DNA from: Thalassococcus profundi
GTDB taxonomy: Bacteria; Pseudomonadota; Alphaproteobacteria; Rhodobacterales; Rhodobacteraceae
Assembly: GCF_003344785.1 (NCBI RefSeq)
Contig: NZ_QPMK01000003.1
Location: 265,876-329,875, forward strand
Reading direction: 5' to 3'
Length of the DNA: 64,000 nt
The notes under the pieces were generated by a model. The model was not told the origin of the DNA. It saw nothing but the letters and a program-made list of their open reading frames with translations, and ran no database searches. Shown here in pieces: positions 8,404-17,912 of the stretch; the stretch's first letter is position 1; the number at the start of each line of letters is the position of its first letter. A program made the translations under genes and the position numbers.

Positions 8404-9209
8404 CCAGTGCTGCCGCACATGACTATTCCGGCGTGCCTCAGGGCGCGCCGGTCTATGAGCTGACGAATGTCAGCAAGACCTACGCCCGCAATCAGGTGGT
8501 GGCCCTTCAGGACGTGAGCCTCACCCTGCGCAAGGGCAGCTTTACCTCGGTCATCGGATCGAGCGGCTGCGGCAAGTCGACCCTGCTCAAGATCATGGCC
8601 GGGCTGATCCCGCCGACCAAAGGCCGGGTGATCCTGCAGAACAAGCCGGTGACCGGCCCGCGCCGCGACATCGGGATGATGTTCCAGCAGGCGACGCTGT
8701 TTCCCTGGAAGACGGCGGCCGAGAACATCGTCCTGCCGATCGAGATCCGCGACGGCAAGGCCGCTGCCAAGAAGGCGATGGAAGCCGCGCACGACCTGCT
8801 CGAGATGGTCGGCCTCAAGGGCTTCGAGGATGTCTATCCCAACGAGCTTTCGGGCGGCATGGCGCAGCGCGCCTCGATCTGTCGTATGCTGATCACCGAA
8901 CCGGCGGTGCTGCTGCTCGACGAGCCGTTCAGCGCGCTGGACGAGCTGTCGCGCGACCTGATGAACATGGAACTTCAGCGCATCTGCCGCGAGCAGAACG
9001 CCACCGCCTTCCTCGTCACCCATTCGATCCAGGAGGCGGTGATCCTCTCGGACGATATCGTGGTGATGAAACCGCGCCCCGGACGCATCGCCGAGGTGGT
9101 CCCCGTCGACCTGCCGCGCCCGCGGACGCTGGACATGATGACAACGCAGAAATTCGGCGAGATCGTCGACCGGATCCGGGCGATGCTGGACAAGGGAGAG
9201 GACATGTGA
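8400..9209 (+). CDS. NitT/TauT-type ABC transporter ATPase
   Basis: A 269-residue ATPase. Walker A is G-S-S-G-C-G-K-S-T, the Q-loop region M-M-F-Q-Q-A-T-L-F-P-W-K is diagnostic of the SsuB/TauB group, the signature is L-S-G-G-M-A-Q-R and Walker B V-L-L-L-D-E-P-F-S-A-L-D. The switch His is in V-T-H-S-I-Q-E-A. It overlaps the binding protein (ATGA) and the permease (GTG start inside the stop region), so the three are one transcription unit. Confidence 0.92.
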   Translation: MTSAAAHDYSGVPQGAPVYELTNVSKTYARNQVVALQDVSLTLRKGSFTSVIGSSGCGKSTLLKIMAGLIPPTKGRVILQNKPVTGPRRDIGMMFQQATLFPWKTAAENIVLPIEIRDGKAAAKKAMEAAHDLLEMVGLKGFEDVYPNELSGGMAQRASICRMLITEPAVLLLDEPFSALDELSRDLMNMELQRICREQNATAFLVTHSIQEAVILSDDIVVMKPRPGRIAEVVPVDLPRPRTLDMMTTQKFGEIVDRIRAMLDKGEDM

Positions 9210-10072
9210 CCGAATTTCAGACCAACCACCCGACCGACGAGGAAACGGTGCAGGAGACCGTCTGGGAGCAGGAGGTCGCCTTCATCGACTCGGTTCCGCG
9301 TTCGGTGGCGATGACCTTCGTCTTCGTTGTCTTCATCGGCACCTGGCAGCTGGTGACGGCGCTGGGCATGGTGTCGCCGATCATCCTGCCGACGCCGATG
9401 GAAACCTTCAAGGACATGATCTTCGTCGGCCAGAACCTCCTGACCGGCGGCTACATGCTCGACTCGCTCTGGATCACCATCCTCGAGGTCATCTACGGCT
9501 TTGCGCTGGCCATCGCCATCGGCTTCTCGCTGGGCGTGCTGGTGGGCGAGACGGCCTTCGGCGAAAAGGCGGTGATGCCGTACCTCGTCGCCATCGACAC
9601 CATGCCCAAGGTGGCCTTTGCGCCGCTCTTCGTGGCCTGGCTGGGCTTCGGCATCGAATCCAAGGTGGCGCTCGCGGCTTTCATCGCGACCTTTCCCATC
9701 GTCGTGGGCACCGCGGCGGGGCTGCACGCGGCGGATGAGAACGCCCGGATGCTCTTCAAGACCATGGGCGCCAGCCGGATGCAGACGCTCATCAAGATGA
9801 AGCTGCCCACCGGCCTGCCGCAGATCTTCACCGGCCTCAAGATCGGTGCGGTGGGCGTCATGGCCGGGGCGATCACTGGCGAGTTTCTCGGCGGCGGCAA
9901 GGGCTTCGGCGAGCTTATCCGCGTCGCGGCCTCGCAGCTCAACACGCCGCGGGTGTTCTCGCTGATCCTGTATCTCAGCGTCGTCGGCCTGGTGCTGTAC
10001 CTCATCGTGCAGTGGACTCAGCGCCGGGTGGTGTTCTGGCAGAAGGAAACCGTGGGGTCCTACGATGGCTGA
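9206..10072 (+). CDS. NitT/TauT-type ABC transporter permease
   Basis: A 288-residue membrane protein with about six helices. The cytoplasmic coupling loop has A-A-G-L-H-A-A-D-E-N-A-R-M-L-F-K-T-M-G-A-S and then L-P-T-G-L-P-Q-I-F-T-G-L-K, as in SsuC/TauC. The start is GTG at 9206, overlapping the ATPase stop by four bases. The gene ends eight bases inside the following dehydrogenase, so that enzyme is translationally linked to the transporter. Confidence 0.92.
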   Translation: MTEFQTNHPTDEETVQETVWEQEVAFIDSVPRSVAMTFVFVVFIGTWQLVTALGMVSPIILPTPMETFKDMIFVGQNLLTGGYMLDSLWITILEVIYGFALAIAIGFSLGVLVGETAFGEKAVMPYLVAIDTMPKVAFAPLFVAWLGFGIESKVALAAFIATFPIVVGTAAGLHAADENARMLFKTMGASRMQTLIKMKLPTGLPQIFTGLKIGAVGVMAGAITGEFLGGGKGFGELIRVAASQLNTPRVFSLILYLSVVGLVLYLIVQWTQRRVVFWQKETVGSYDG

Positions 10073-11138
10073 CGCCGGCGCGATCCCGGCGGAGGGTCTG
10101 CGCGCCTTCGTGGCCCGCGCGCTGGAAATGCAGGGGGTGCCGGAGGCGGATGCGGCGACCGTCGCGGGCCTCATGGTCGAGGCGGACATCTACGGCTACG
10201 GCACCCACGGCGTGTTCCGGCTTCGGCAGTACCTGGCACGGCTGAAGGGCGGCGGCTGCAATCCGGCGCCCAAGGTTTCGGTCGTGCAGGACACCGTCGC
10301 CACCGCAGTGATCGACGGCGACGACGGGCTGGGGCACCTCGCCATGGCCACGGCGCGCGATCTGGCCATCGAAAAGGCCCGCGCCGCCGGGATTGGCTGG
10401 GTCGGGGTGCGGCGCGGCAATCACGCGGGACCGCTGGCGCTGTATGTGCGCCCGCAGGCCGAGGCGGGGATGCTGGGCATGGCCGCCGCCGTGGGCAGCG
10501 CCAATCATGTGCCGCCCTACGGCGGGACCGATCTGCTTCTGGGGACCAACCCCATTGCATTTTCCGCCCCGGCGGAGGGGCCGGACCCCTTCGTCTTCGA
10601 CATGGCGACGACCGTGGCGGCGATGGGCAAGATCAAGACGCTGCTGCAAGAGGGCCAGCCGATGCCCGAAGGCTGGATGGTCGGTCGCGACGGTCTGCCG
10701 CTGACCGATCCCGGCAAACGCTCCGAGGGTTTTCTGTTGCCCATCGGCGGGCCGAAAGGCTTTGGCCTGTCGGTCGCCATCGGCCTGATGGCCGGCGTGC
10801 TGAACGGCGCGGCCTTCGGGTCGGACGTGGTCGATTTCACCAGCGACACGACCTCGGCAACCAATACCGGGCAGTTCGTCGCGGCGCTCGATCCGAAGGC
10901 CTTCGGCATGGGCGACGGGTTCGCGCGGCAAGCGGCGCGGGTCTTTGCCGAGATGCGCGCGTCCGAGCCGCTGCCGGGCCACGATCCGGTGCGCTTGCCC
11001 GGCGACGGAAAGACCGCCGCCGCCGAGGCGCGCCGCCGCGACGGGCTGACACTGACGCCCGGCCTGCGCCGCGATCTCAATGCGCTGGCATCGGACTACG
11101 GTTTGGAGCCGCCGTTTCCGGGAGAGGCCGCCGGGTAA
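10065..11138 (+). CDS. Ldh-family (malate/L-lactate/ureidoglycolate-type) NAD(P)-dependent dehydrogenase
   Basis: A 357-residue enzyme of the MDH/LDH2 superfamily, with the typical D-I-Y-G-Y-G-T-H-G-V-F-R-L motif (about 41-53), I-D-G-D-D-G-L-G-H, G-V-R-R-G-N-H-A-G-P-L-A-L-Y around the catalytic His, and P-I-G-G-P-K-G-F-G-L-S near 225. Members oxidise 2-hydroxy acids such as lactate, malate, ureidoglycolate or sulfolactate. Overlap with the permease gene implies that the transported compound is or yields a 2-hydroxy acid. Confidence 0.85.
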   Translation: MADAGAIPAEGLRAFVARALEMQGVPEADAATVAGLMVEADIYGYGTHGVFRLRQYLARLKGGGCNPAPKVSVVQDTVATAVIDGDDGLGHLAMATARDLAIEKARAAGIGWVGVRRGNHAGPLALYVRPQAEAGMLGMAAAVGSANHVPPYGGTDLLLGTNPIAFSAPAEGPDPFVFDMATTVAAMGKIKTLLQEGQPMPEGWMVGRDGLPLTDPGKRSEGFLLPIGGPKGFGLSVAIGLMAGVLNGAAFGSDVVDFTSDTTSATNTGQFVAALDPKAFGMGDGFARQAARVFAEMRASEPLPGHDPVRLPGDGKTAAAEARRRDGLTLTPGLRRDLNALASDYGLEPPFPGEAAG

Positions 11139-11167
11139 CACCGGATCCGCGCCAAACGTCGAAACCT

Positions 11168-13420
11168 TCAGGAGGAAAGCCGCGCCACATCGACCAGCGC
11201 GGTATGCGCGCTGCACCCCTGTCCCAGCCGCGACGTGCCGATGTCCCGCGTCAGCACGTTCGGGTTGCCGTCGGGGTCGATGTTGCTGTCGGGGTCGCCG
11301 AACCAGGCGCCGGTCGGCAGGGCGACGACGCCGGGCTGGATGTCCTCCGTCACCTCGGCCCGCGCCCGGCAGGCCCCGCGCGCGTTGAAGACCCGCACGA
11401 GGTCGCCCGCGCCGATCCCCCGCGTTGCCGCGTCCTCGGGGTGGATCGCCAGCGCCACCGGGCGCGCGCCCGGCACATCCGCCAACGCGCTCTCCAACTG
11501 GCTGTGCAGCTTGTCGCCGGGCTGCGGCGACACTAGGTGCAGCGGCGCGGCCTCGGTCGCCGTGCCCAGCCATTCCGAAGGCGGCAGCCAGACCGGGTGG
11601 CCCGGGCAATCGTCGTAGCCGAAACCGTCGATGGTCTCGGAAAAGATCTCGATCCGGCCCGAGGGCGTCTGCAGCGGATGCGCCTGCGGGTCCTCGCGGA
11701 ACGGGGCAAAGAGCGTGCGGTTCGGGCCGTCCACGCGGATCGGCAGGCGCACCCAGTTTCGCGCCTTCAGGTCCTCGAAATCGGGCGCGTCGATCCGCTG
11801 CTCTGCGGCCAGCGCGCGATAGTCGCTGTAAAGACTGCGGATCCACTCTGACGCGCTGCGGCCTTCGGTGAACGTATCCTCGATCCCCATCCGCTGCGCC
11901 AGTCCGGCGAAGATGTCGTAATCGTCGCGCGCCTCGCCTACCGGCGGGATCAGCTGCGGCATGTAGAAGAGGTAATCGTCGAGGTTGGTGCGCGCGATGT
12001 CCTCGCGCTCGTAGGACGTCGTCGCAGGAAAGACGATGTCCGCGCGTTTGGCCGTCGCCGTCCACCAGGGTTCGTTGACGATGATCGTCTCGGGCTTTTG
12101 CCAGGCCTCGTGCAGCGCGTTGAGGTCCTGGTGGTGGTGGAACGGGTTGCCGCCGGCCCAGTAGATCAGGCGGATATCTGGGTAGGGGCCGCGCCGGCCG
12201 TTGAAGTCGTACTCCGCGCCGGGATGGCGCAGCATGTCGCCGATCCGGGCGACGGGGATCACCGTGTCGACCGGGTTCGTGAGCTGCGAGAAGGTCATGC
12301 CCCGCATCCCGATCACCGACTTGCCGACCCCGCCGATGGCGCCGTAGCCGTAGCCCACGCCGCCGCCCGGCAGGCCGATCTGGCCCAGCATCGCCGCCAG
12401 CACGGCGGACATCCAGTAAGGCTGCTCTCCGTGCTCTGCGCGCTGCAGGGACCAGGCGACGGTGATCATCGTGCGGGTGCCGGCCATGCGCCGGGCAAGG
12501 CTGCGGATCTCGTCGGCATCGACCCCGCAGAGCGGCGCCGCCCAGTTGGGCGTCTTGGGCTGCCCGTCGCTGTCGCCCATGAGGTAGGGGCGGAACCGAT
12601 CGAAACCCGTGGTGCAGGCGTCGAGGAAGGCGCGATCCGTCAACCCTTCGTCCTCGAGCACGAAGGCCAGCGCCAGCATCAGCGCGGTGTCGGACCCGGG
12701 CCGCAGCGGCAGCCAGTCGCAGCCCGCCGGCGCGTCGCTGCGCTGCGGGCCGATGTTGAAGCAGCGCATGCGCTTCTGCGCGAAGCGGTCGAACCAGCTG
12801 GCCGTGTCATGCTCGGTGATGCCGCCCATGCTGACCTGCGCGTTCTTCGGATTGATCCCGCCGAACATGACCAGCGTCTCGGTGTGATCGAAGAGCGTCT
12901 GCCAGCTGTCCTGGTGCTGGTAGAGCAGGTTCAGGAAATTGCCGCCGAAGACATGCGGCATGATCGCCTGGGCGCAGCCGGTGGAATAGCTTCCGAAGGA
13001 CGCGACATAGCCCCCGGCGGCATTCAGGAACCGGTGCACCTGGCTTTGCGCGTGGTGAAAGCGCCCGGCGGAGCTCCAGCCATAGGAGCCGCCGAAGATG
13101 GCCTCGTTGCCATGGGTCTTGCGCACCCGGTCGATCTCGGCCCCGGCGATGTCCAGCGCCTCGTCCCAGGGCAGCTCGACGAAGTCGTCGGATCCGCGAC
13201 CGCAGCGGTCGCGGGTGTCGAGCCAGCCGCGCCGGATCGCGGGGCGGGCGACGCGGGCGTGATGATGCACCGCCGCAGGCAGGATGTCGGGGATGCGCGT
13301 CGGGTGCGGGTCCTGTGAGAAGGGGCGGGTCGCCACGATGCGGTCGGCCTCGACATCGACCTCGAAGGCGCCCCAGTGGCTGGAGGTCACGAATGTCTGC
13401 CGTCGGGGCGTGTCGGGCAT
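11168..13420 (-). CDS. Molybdopterin oxidoreductase of the DMSO/TMAO/biotin sulfoxide reductase (BisC/TorA) type
   Basis: A 750-residue molybdoenzyme that has the bis-MGD fold from end to end: N-terminal T-S-S-H-W-G-A-F-E, then S-Y-G-W-S-S-A-G-R-F-H-H, Y-S-T-G-C-A with Ser146 as probable molybdenum ligand, and the C-terminal M-x-binding domain ending R-L-G-Q-G-C-S-A-H-T-A-L-V-D. There is no 4Fe-4S motif at the N-terminus and no Tat signal, so it is probably cytoplasmic, as in BisC. Start ATG 13420 has AGGAG eight bases upstream. It lies 171 bases downstream of the TRAP permease in the same direction, suggesting it reduces the imported compound or a derivative such as an S- or N-oxide. Confidence 0.88.
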   Translation of the reverse strand: MPDTPRRQTFVTSSHWGAFEVDVEADRIVATRPFSQDPHPTRIPDILPAAVHHHARVARPAIRRGWLDTRDRCGRGSDDFVELPWDEALDIAGAEIDRVRKTHGNEAIFGGSYGWSSAGRFHHAQSQVHRFLNAAGGYVASFGSYSTGCAQAIMPHVFGGNFLNLLYQHQDSWQTLFDHTETLVMFGGINPKNAQVSMGGITEHDTASWFDRFAQKRMRCFNIGPQRSDAPAGCDWLPLRPGSDTALMLALAFVLEDEGLTDRAFLDACTTGFDRFRPYLMGDSDGQPKTPNWAAPLCGVDADEIRSLARRMAGTRTMITVAWSLQRAEHGEQPYWMSAVLAAMLGQIGLPGGGVGYGYGAIGGVGKSVIGMRGMTFSQLTNPVDTVIPVARIGDMLRHPGAEYDFNGRRGPYPDIRLIYWAGGNPFHHHQDLNALHEAWQKPETIIVNEPWWTATAKRADIVFPATTSYEREDIARTNLDDYLFYMPQLIPPVGEARDDYDIFAGLAQRMGIEDTFTEGRSASEWIRSLYSDYRALAAEQRIDAPDFEDLKARNWVRLPIRVDGPNRTLFAPFREDPQAHPLQTPSGRIEIFSETIDGFGYDDCPGHPVWLPPSEWLGTATEAAPLHLVSPQPGDKLHSQLESALADVPGARPVALAIHPEDAATRGIGAGDLVRVFNARGACRARAEVTEDIQPGVVALPTGAWFGDPDSNIDPDGNPNVLTRDIGTSRLGQGCSAHTALVDVARLSS

Positions 13421-13591
13421 GGGAAGCTCCTGCGCTGTGTGCGGTCTTTCTACCTCTGCCGTGGCAGGCTTGAAAGAGCTGAACTCCGACCAGCTTGGGA
13501 CCGCAGCCCGGGGTCGAGAAGGGCAGGGGGACCGGTTCACTCTCCGCGCTTCCGTTACGGCGCGCGGCACATCAGCGTCGCGCGCCGGTCC

Positions 13592-14881
13592 CTAGTTCCG
13601 AAGCATATCGGGCAACCAGGTCGCGAGCCCCGGTACCGCGATGGCCACGAGCAGGAAGACGATGATGCCCAGGAAGAACGGCATGTTGGCCTGCATCACC
13701 CGGATCTGGTCGACGTTGGCGATCTTGCCCGCGATGATCAGGGCGATGGCCATCGGTGGCGTCACCTGTCCGATCACCACCGCCAGCACCATCAGCACGC
13801 CGAAATGCACGAGGTCCACCTCGTAGAAGATCAGCGTCGGCAGGATGATCGGCATCAGCACCGGAATGAGCGGGTCGAGGATCATGCCCGCGAGGATCGC
13901 GAGGATCAGCAGCACCACCAGCCGCAGGTACATGCTGTCGACGACGGTCGCGAGGTCGATGAATTCGATCAGGAATTCCGGCACCCGCGCGTTGGTCAGC
14001 GCGGAGCCGAGGGCGAAGGACAGGCCCACGATGATCAGCAGCTCGCCGCTCAGCTGCACGGCGTTCGACAGCACGCGGTAGAGCCCCTTGAGGCTCAGCA
14101 CCCGGTAGACGACCATCGCGAGGACCATCGAATAGACCACGGCAAAGGCCCCGGCCTCGGACGGGGTGAAGACGCCGACCACCAGCCCGCCGACGATGAT
14201 CAGCGGCATCCCGAAGGACAGGATCGACCGTTTGCCGGCGCGCGCGACCTCGTGCAGCGAGAAGATCGCGTAGGGCTCCCAGCCGCGGCGCCGGGCCAGC
14301 CAGGCGATTATCATCATCATCGTGAGCCCCAGCAGCAGGCCGGGGATCAGCCCCGCGAGAAAGAGAGAACCGAGCGACACGCCGGTCATGGCGGAATAGA
14401 GGATCATCGGAGAGCTGGGCGGGATCATCGGCCCGATGCCCGCCGAAGACGCGGTGAGCGCGGCGGAGAAATCCGCCGGGTAGCCGTTCTTGCGCATCTC
14501 GGGGATGACGATCGACCCGGTGCCGGCGAGGTCCGCCGTGGACGACCCGATCATGCCGCCGAAGAACATGCTGGTGACGACGTTCACATGCGCCAGCCCG
14601 CCGCGCAGCGATCCGACCAGCGCGCGGGCGAATTCGAACAGCCGGCCCGAGATGCCGCCGGCGTTCATCAGCCCCCCGGCCAGCACGAAGAGCGGCAGCG
14701 CGATCAGCACGAAGCGGCCGATGCCGGACATCATGGTCTGCGGGAGCGTCAGCATCCACGCGCCCGAAAAATAATTGCTGAAGAGCACCACGGCCATGAT
14801 CGCCACGACCATGGGAATGCTCAGGACAAGCAGCAGGCACAGCAGGACGATGGCCAGCCCCGCGCCGATGAGCGGCGTCAT
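13592..14881 (-). CDS. TRAP transporter large permease (DctM)
   Basis: A 429-residue membrane protein with about 12 helices. It shows the DctM patterns G-S-S-T-A-D-L-A-G-T-G-S-I-V-I-P-E-M and P-P-S-S-P-M-I-L-Y, and P-P-M-A-I-A-L near the C-terminus. It forms the Na+- or proton-coupled channel part of the TRAP system and overlaps dctQ by four bases (ATGA). Confidence 0.92.
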   Translation of the reverse strand: MTPLIGAGLAIVLLCLLLVLSIPMVVAIMAVVLFSNYFSGAWMLTLPQTMMSGIGRFVLIALPLFVLAGGLMNAGGISGRLFEFARALVGSLRGGLAHVNVVTSMFFGGMIGSSTADLAGTGSIVIPEMRKNGYPADFSAALTASSAGIGPMIPPSSPMILYSAMTGVSLGSLFLAGLIPGLLLGLTMMMIIAWLARRRGWEPYAIFSLHEVARAGKRSILSFGMPLIIVGGLVVGVFTPSEAGAFAVVYSMVLAMVVYRVLSLKGLYRVLSNAVQLSGELLIIVGLSFALGSALTNARVPEFLIEFIDLATVVDSMYLRLVVLLILAILAGMILDPLIPVLMPIILPTLIFYEVDLVHFGVLMVLAVVIGQVTPPMAIALIIAGKIANVDQIRVMQANMPFFLGIIVFLLVAIAVPGLATWLPDMLRN

Positions 14882-15465
14882 GTCATGTCTCCGTTCCGGT
14901 TCCGGGGGCCGCTGCGAAATGCCCCGACGAAGGCAGCGGCATAGGCCATGGCCACCCCCGCCGCGCCGAAGAGCAGCGCCGAGGTGGAAAAGCCGACCGG
15001 CAGCCCGGTGTAGAGCGTCATGTCGCCGCCGAAGAGCCGCACGAAGTCGTAGGAAATGTAGGCCAAAGTGGCGAGGACCAGGCAGTTGAAGGCCAAACCC
15101 GCCTTCGCGATGACCGGCTGCGCGGCGGCAGGCAGTTTCTCGAAGAAGTAGTCGATGCGGATCATCGTGCCGCGCCGCATCGACAGGAAGACCCCCGACA
15201 TGGCCAGCCAGGGGATGGTCATCTGCACCAGTTCCTCGGCCCAGGAAAAGCTGTGGTTCAGCAGGTAGCGGGAGGCGGCATTGGCAAAGACGACGGCGAC
15301 GATGGTCGTCAGCGCCAGCACGCCGATGGCCTCGACGCTACGGTTGATGATCTTGTCGAGCCGGCCCAGGCCGTCGTCCGGATCCGCCAGTTCCATCTGG
15401 CGGGCGGTACGGTCGATTTCCTCGGCGACATCTATCGTGTCGCGATCGCTGCTGTCTCGGGTCAT
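14878..15465 (-). CDS. TRAP transporter small permease (DctQ)
   Basis: A 195-residue protein with four membrane helices after an N-terminal cytoplasmic stretch of about 45 residues rich in acidic and basic side chains. The family signature S-F-S-W-A-E-E-L-V-Q-M-T-I-P-W-L-A is present near residue 80. The ATG at 15465 is preferred; a TTG six codons upstream in frame is possible. Confidence 0.9.
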   Translation of the reverse strand: MTRDSSDRDTIDVAEEIDRTARQMELADPDDGLGRLDKIINRSVEAIGVLALTTIVAVVFANAASRYLLNHSFSWAEELVQMTIPWLAMSGVFLSMRRGTMIRIDYFFEKLPAAAQPVIAKAGLAFNCLVLATLAYISYDFVRLFGGDMTLYTGLPVGFSTSALLFGAAGVAMAYAAAFVGAFRSGPRNRNGDMT

Positions 15466-15573
15466 GGGGGTCCTATGGCGCAAGGGGCGGTGTCCGGACC
15501 GCGCGCAGGGGTGCGCGCACGGTCCATGCGCCGCGACCGAAGCCGCGGCGGTCTGGCGGCTGTGCTCAGCCGG

Positions 15574-16569
15574 TCACTCGTTCGCGGCGGCGACGAAGCG
15601 CGCGGTGAACTCGGGCCCTGCCGTTTCGCCGATGCGTTCGCCGATCTGGCCTGCGATCTCGCGGAAGCTGGCCGTGTCGATCTCGTTGAACTGCACGTCC
15701 GGGGACCGTTCGCGGATCACCGCCTCGAGCGAGGAGTCGTTCTCGGCTCCGTAGGCGCGGCTCGCCTCGACCGCCGTGCGCGCGGCGGCATGTACCGCTT
15801 CGCGCTGTTCGTCGGTCAGGCTCTCGTAGCGCCGCAGGTTCATCACCAGCGTGATCGGCGTGTAGACGTGGCGCGACAGCGAGATGTAGTTCTGCACCTC
15901 ATCCCAGGACCACTTGGCGATGTTGCCGAAGGGGTTTTCCTGCCCGTCGATCACGCCCTGCTGGAGCGCCAGGTAGACCTCGCCGATGTTCATCTTGATC
16001 GGCGAGGCGCCGAGCATCTCGAAGGACATGATCCGCGTGGCGCTGCCCGGAGTGCGCAGTTTCAGACCCTCGAGGTCGGCGGGCGTTACCACGGGGCGCA
16101 CGTTGTTGGTGATGTGGCGGAACCCGATCTCGCCGAACCCCAGGACCTTCAGGCCCGCGTTCTCCTGGAACGACTGGTCCAGCTCCTCGCCAATCGGCCC
16201 GTCGAGCACCGCCGAGACCTGTTCGCGGCTGCTGAACAGGAACGGGATGTCGAAGACCGCGAATTTCGGATCGAGCTGCACGGCGTCGGATCCGATCGGG
16301 ATGACGTCGAGCTGTCCGGTCCGCACCTGCTGCATGTGCACGATCTCGTCGCCGAGCGTGCCGCTGTCGAAATACTCGATGGCCACGGCATCGCCCAGTT
16401 CCTCCTTCAGGGCGTCGCGGAACACGCCGAGGATCTGCTGGGTCGAGGCGCCCGGCGTGCTTTCCACCGACATCCTCAGCTCCAGCGTGTCCTGCGCCTG
16501 GGCCGTCCCGGCGCAGACCGCGGCCGCCGCAATCAGCCCGAGGGCTGTCCTCTTGGTCACGTCAATCAT
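15574..16569 (-). CDS. TRAP transporter substrate-binding protein (DctP)
   Basis: A 331-residue periplasmic protein with a signal peptide (1-25, cleaving after AQA). It carries the conserved G-L-K-L-R-T-P-G-S-A-T-R segment whose Arg contacts ligand carboxylates, and D-G-Q-E-N-P-F in the hinge region. The ligand is probably a carboxylate. It is separated by 108 bases from dctQ and by 65 bases from the beta-propeller gene upstream. Confidence 0.9.
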   Translation of the reverse strand: MIDVTKRTALGLIAAAAVCAGTAQAQDTLELRMSVESTPGASTQQILGVFRDALKEELGDAVAIEYFDSGTLGDEIVHMQQVRTGQLDVIPIGSDAVQLDPKFAVFDIPFLFSSREQVSAVLDGPIGEELDQSFQENAGLKVLGFGEIGFRHITNNVRPVVTPADLEGLKLRTPGSATRIMSFEMLGASPIKMNIGEVYLALQQGVIDGQENPFGNIAKWSWDEVQNYISLSRHVYTPITLVMNLRRYESLTDEQREAVHAAARTAVEASRAYGAENDSSLEAVIRERSPDVQFNEIDTASFREIAGQIGERIGETAGPEFTARFVAAANE

Positions 16570-16634
16570 TGTCTTTCCTCCCTAGGGTTTCACGAAATCG
16601 GCCCTCTTCGGGGCCTTGTCCCGGTCCGTCCGTG

Positions 16635-17912
16635 TCACGCCCCGCGGGGCGGCACGGCGGCCAGGAAATAGGATTCGTTGCCGACTTCGGTGACCGTCGC
16701 GGCGACGGTGCCGGTGTCGATGTCGATCAGCCAGACGAGGCTGCTGCGCGATCCGCCCTTCGCGCCGCCGATCACGCAGGCATACTTGCCGCTGACGGCG
16801 ATGCCCCGGGGCCGCGACGGCCCGCCGCCGGGCGCCTCGGGATGGATGAGGTGCAGCTCGCAGGGCTGTCCGGCCACCGCGGCCTCCACATCGAGGATCG
16901 ACACCGCGTTGCTGCGGAAACACGAGGCCACCAGACGTTTGCCATCCTCGGAAAAGGCCACGCCGAAGGGCCGGCTGTGCAGGTCGTCGGTGCTGCCGCC
17001 CACCTTGATGCGGGCGCGTTCCGCATCGTCGCGCCCGGCAGCCGCGCGCGCCACGTCGATCAGCGACACCGTCTCGCCCTCGTAGTCCCGCGACATGCTT
17101 TCGCGCGCCGCGACGGCGACGAGCGTCCCGTCCGGGCTTAGCGCCATGCCGAAGGGGCCGGTTTCCGTCGCGACTCGGTTGATCTCGGCCGCATCCGACC
17201 CGGCACGTGCCTTCGCGAGGTCGAGCACCGACACGTCGCTGAAGCCGCCGTTGCCGATGAACACCGTGCCGCCTCCGTGCGGCGAGATCACGATGCCGGT
17301 GGGGTTGGGGTAATGGCCGAAGGTCTCGTGCGGGCTGTCTTGCGTGCTGGGTGTACGGGCCGGGTGATCCGGGTTCAGCACCAGCGGCGTGCGCGCCGAA
17401 ACGCTACGGGTCGCCACGTCGATTACCGTGACCTCGTCGCCGCCGTCCTCGCTTTCCGATGCTTCGCCGCAATTGACCAGCAGCACCGCGCCATCCGGCG
17501 ACAGAGCGCAGCCGACCGGTCCGGTCCGCCCGGTCGGAACGAACTCCGCGACCGCGCCCAGCGTGTCGTCATGGGTCGGGTCGAGCGCCCTGGCGACGTC
17601 GAGCACCGTCACCAGCCCGGGGTGGCCGTGCTGGTAGGCGCCCGCGGCCTCTGGCGTGGCGGAGCCGGAATGGCAGACGACATAGGCGAAACGCCCGTTT
17701 GCATCGACCGCCACCGCGACCGGCTGTCCGCTGGCCCGGGCGTCCGGCGTGCCATCCCCATCAAGGTCGAGATCGGGGGTGGCGCGCGGCCGAGAGATCA
17801 CCGCGTTCGAAGTCTCGTGATTTTCGGGAAGCAGCGCCTTGTCGAGATCGACGATGGCGACGTTGTCGTCCCAGCGTCCGCTGACGATCAGGTGTCCCAG
17901 GGATTTTTTCAT
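16635..17912 (-). CDS. YncE-like beta-propeller protein, first gene of the TRAP operon
   Basis: A 425-residue protein built of repeats such as P-x-G-x-A-L-S-P-D-G and V-x-V-L-D-V-A, spaced about 45-60 residues apart, typical of YncE/lactonase-like seven-bladed propellers. Around residue 47-57 it contains D-L-D-L-D-G-D-G-T-P-D, a DxDxDG calcium-binding loop usually found outside the cytoplasm, yet no signal peptide is visible at the start (M-K-K-S-L-G-H-L-I-V). The start is the only plausible one, as no longer open frame was found. Its position ahead of dctP implies a role in the same uptake or catabolic pathway; actual activity unknown. Confidence 0.72.
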   Translation of the reverse strand: MKKSLGHLIVSGRWDDNVAIVDLDKALLPENHETSNAVISRPRATPDLDLDGDGTPDARASGQPVAVAVDANGRFAYVVCHSGSATPEAAGAYQHGHPGLVTVLDVARALDPTHDDTLGAVAEFVPTGRTGPVGCALSPDGAVLLVNCGEASESEDGGDEVTVIDVATRSVSARTPLVLNPDHPARTPSTQDSPHETFGHYPNPTGIVISPHGGGTVFIGNGGFSDVSVLDLAKARAGSDAAEINRVATETGPFGMALSPDGTLVAVAARESMSRDYEGETVSLIDVARAAAGRDDAERARIKVGGSTDDLHSRPFGVAFSEDGKRLVASCFRSNAVSILDVEAAVAGQPCELHLIHPEAPGGGPSRPRGIAVSGKYACVIGGAKGGSRSSLVWLIDIDTGTVAATVTEVGNESYFLAAVPPRGA

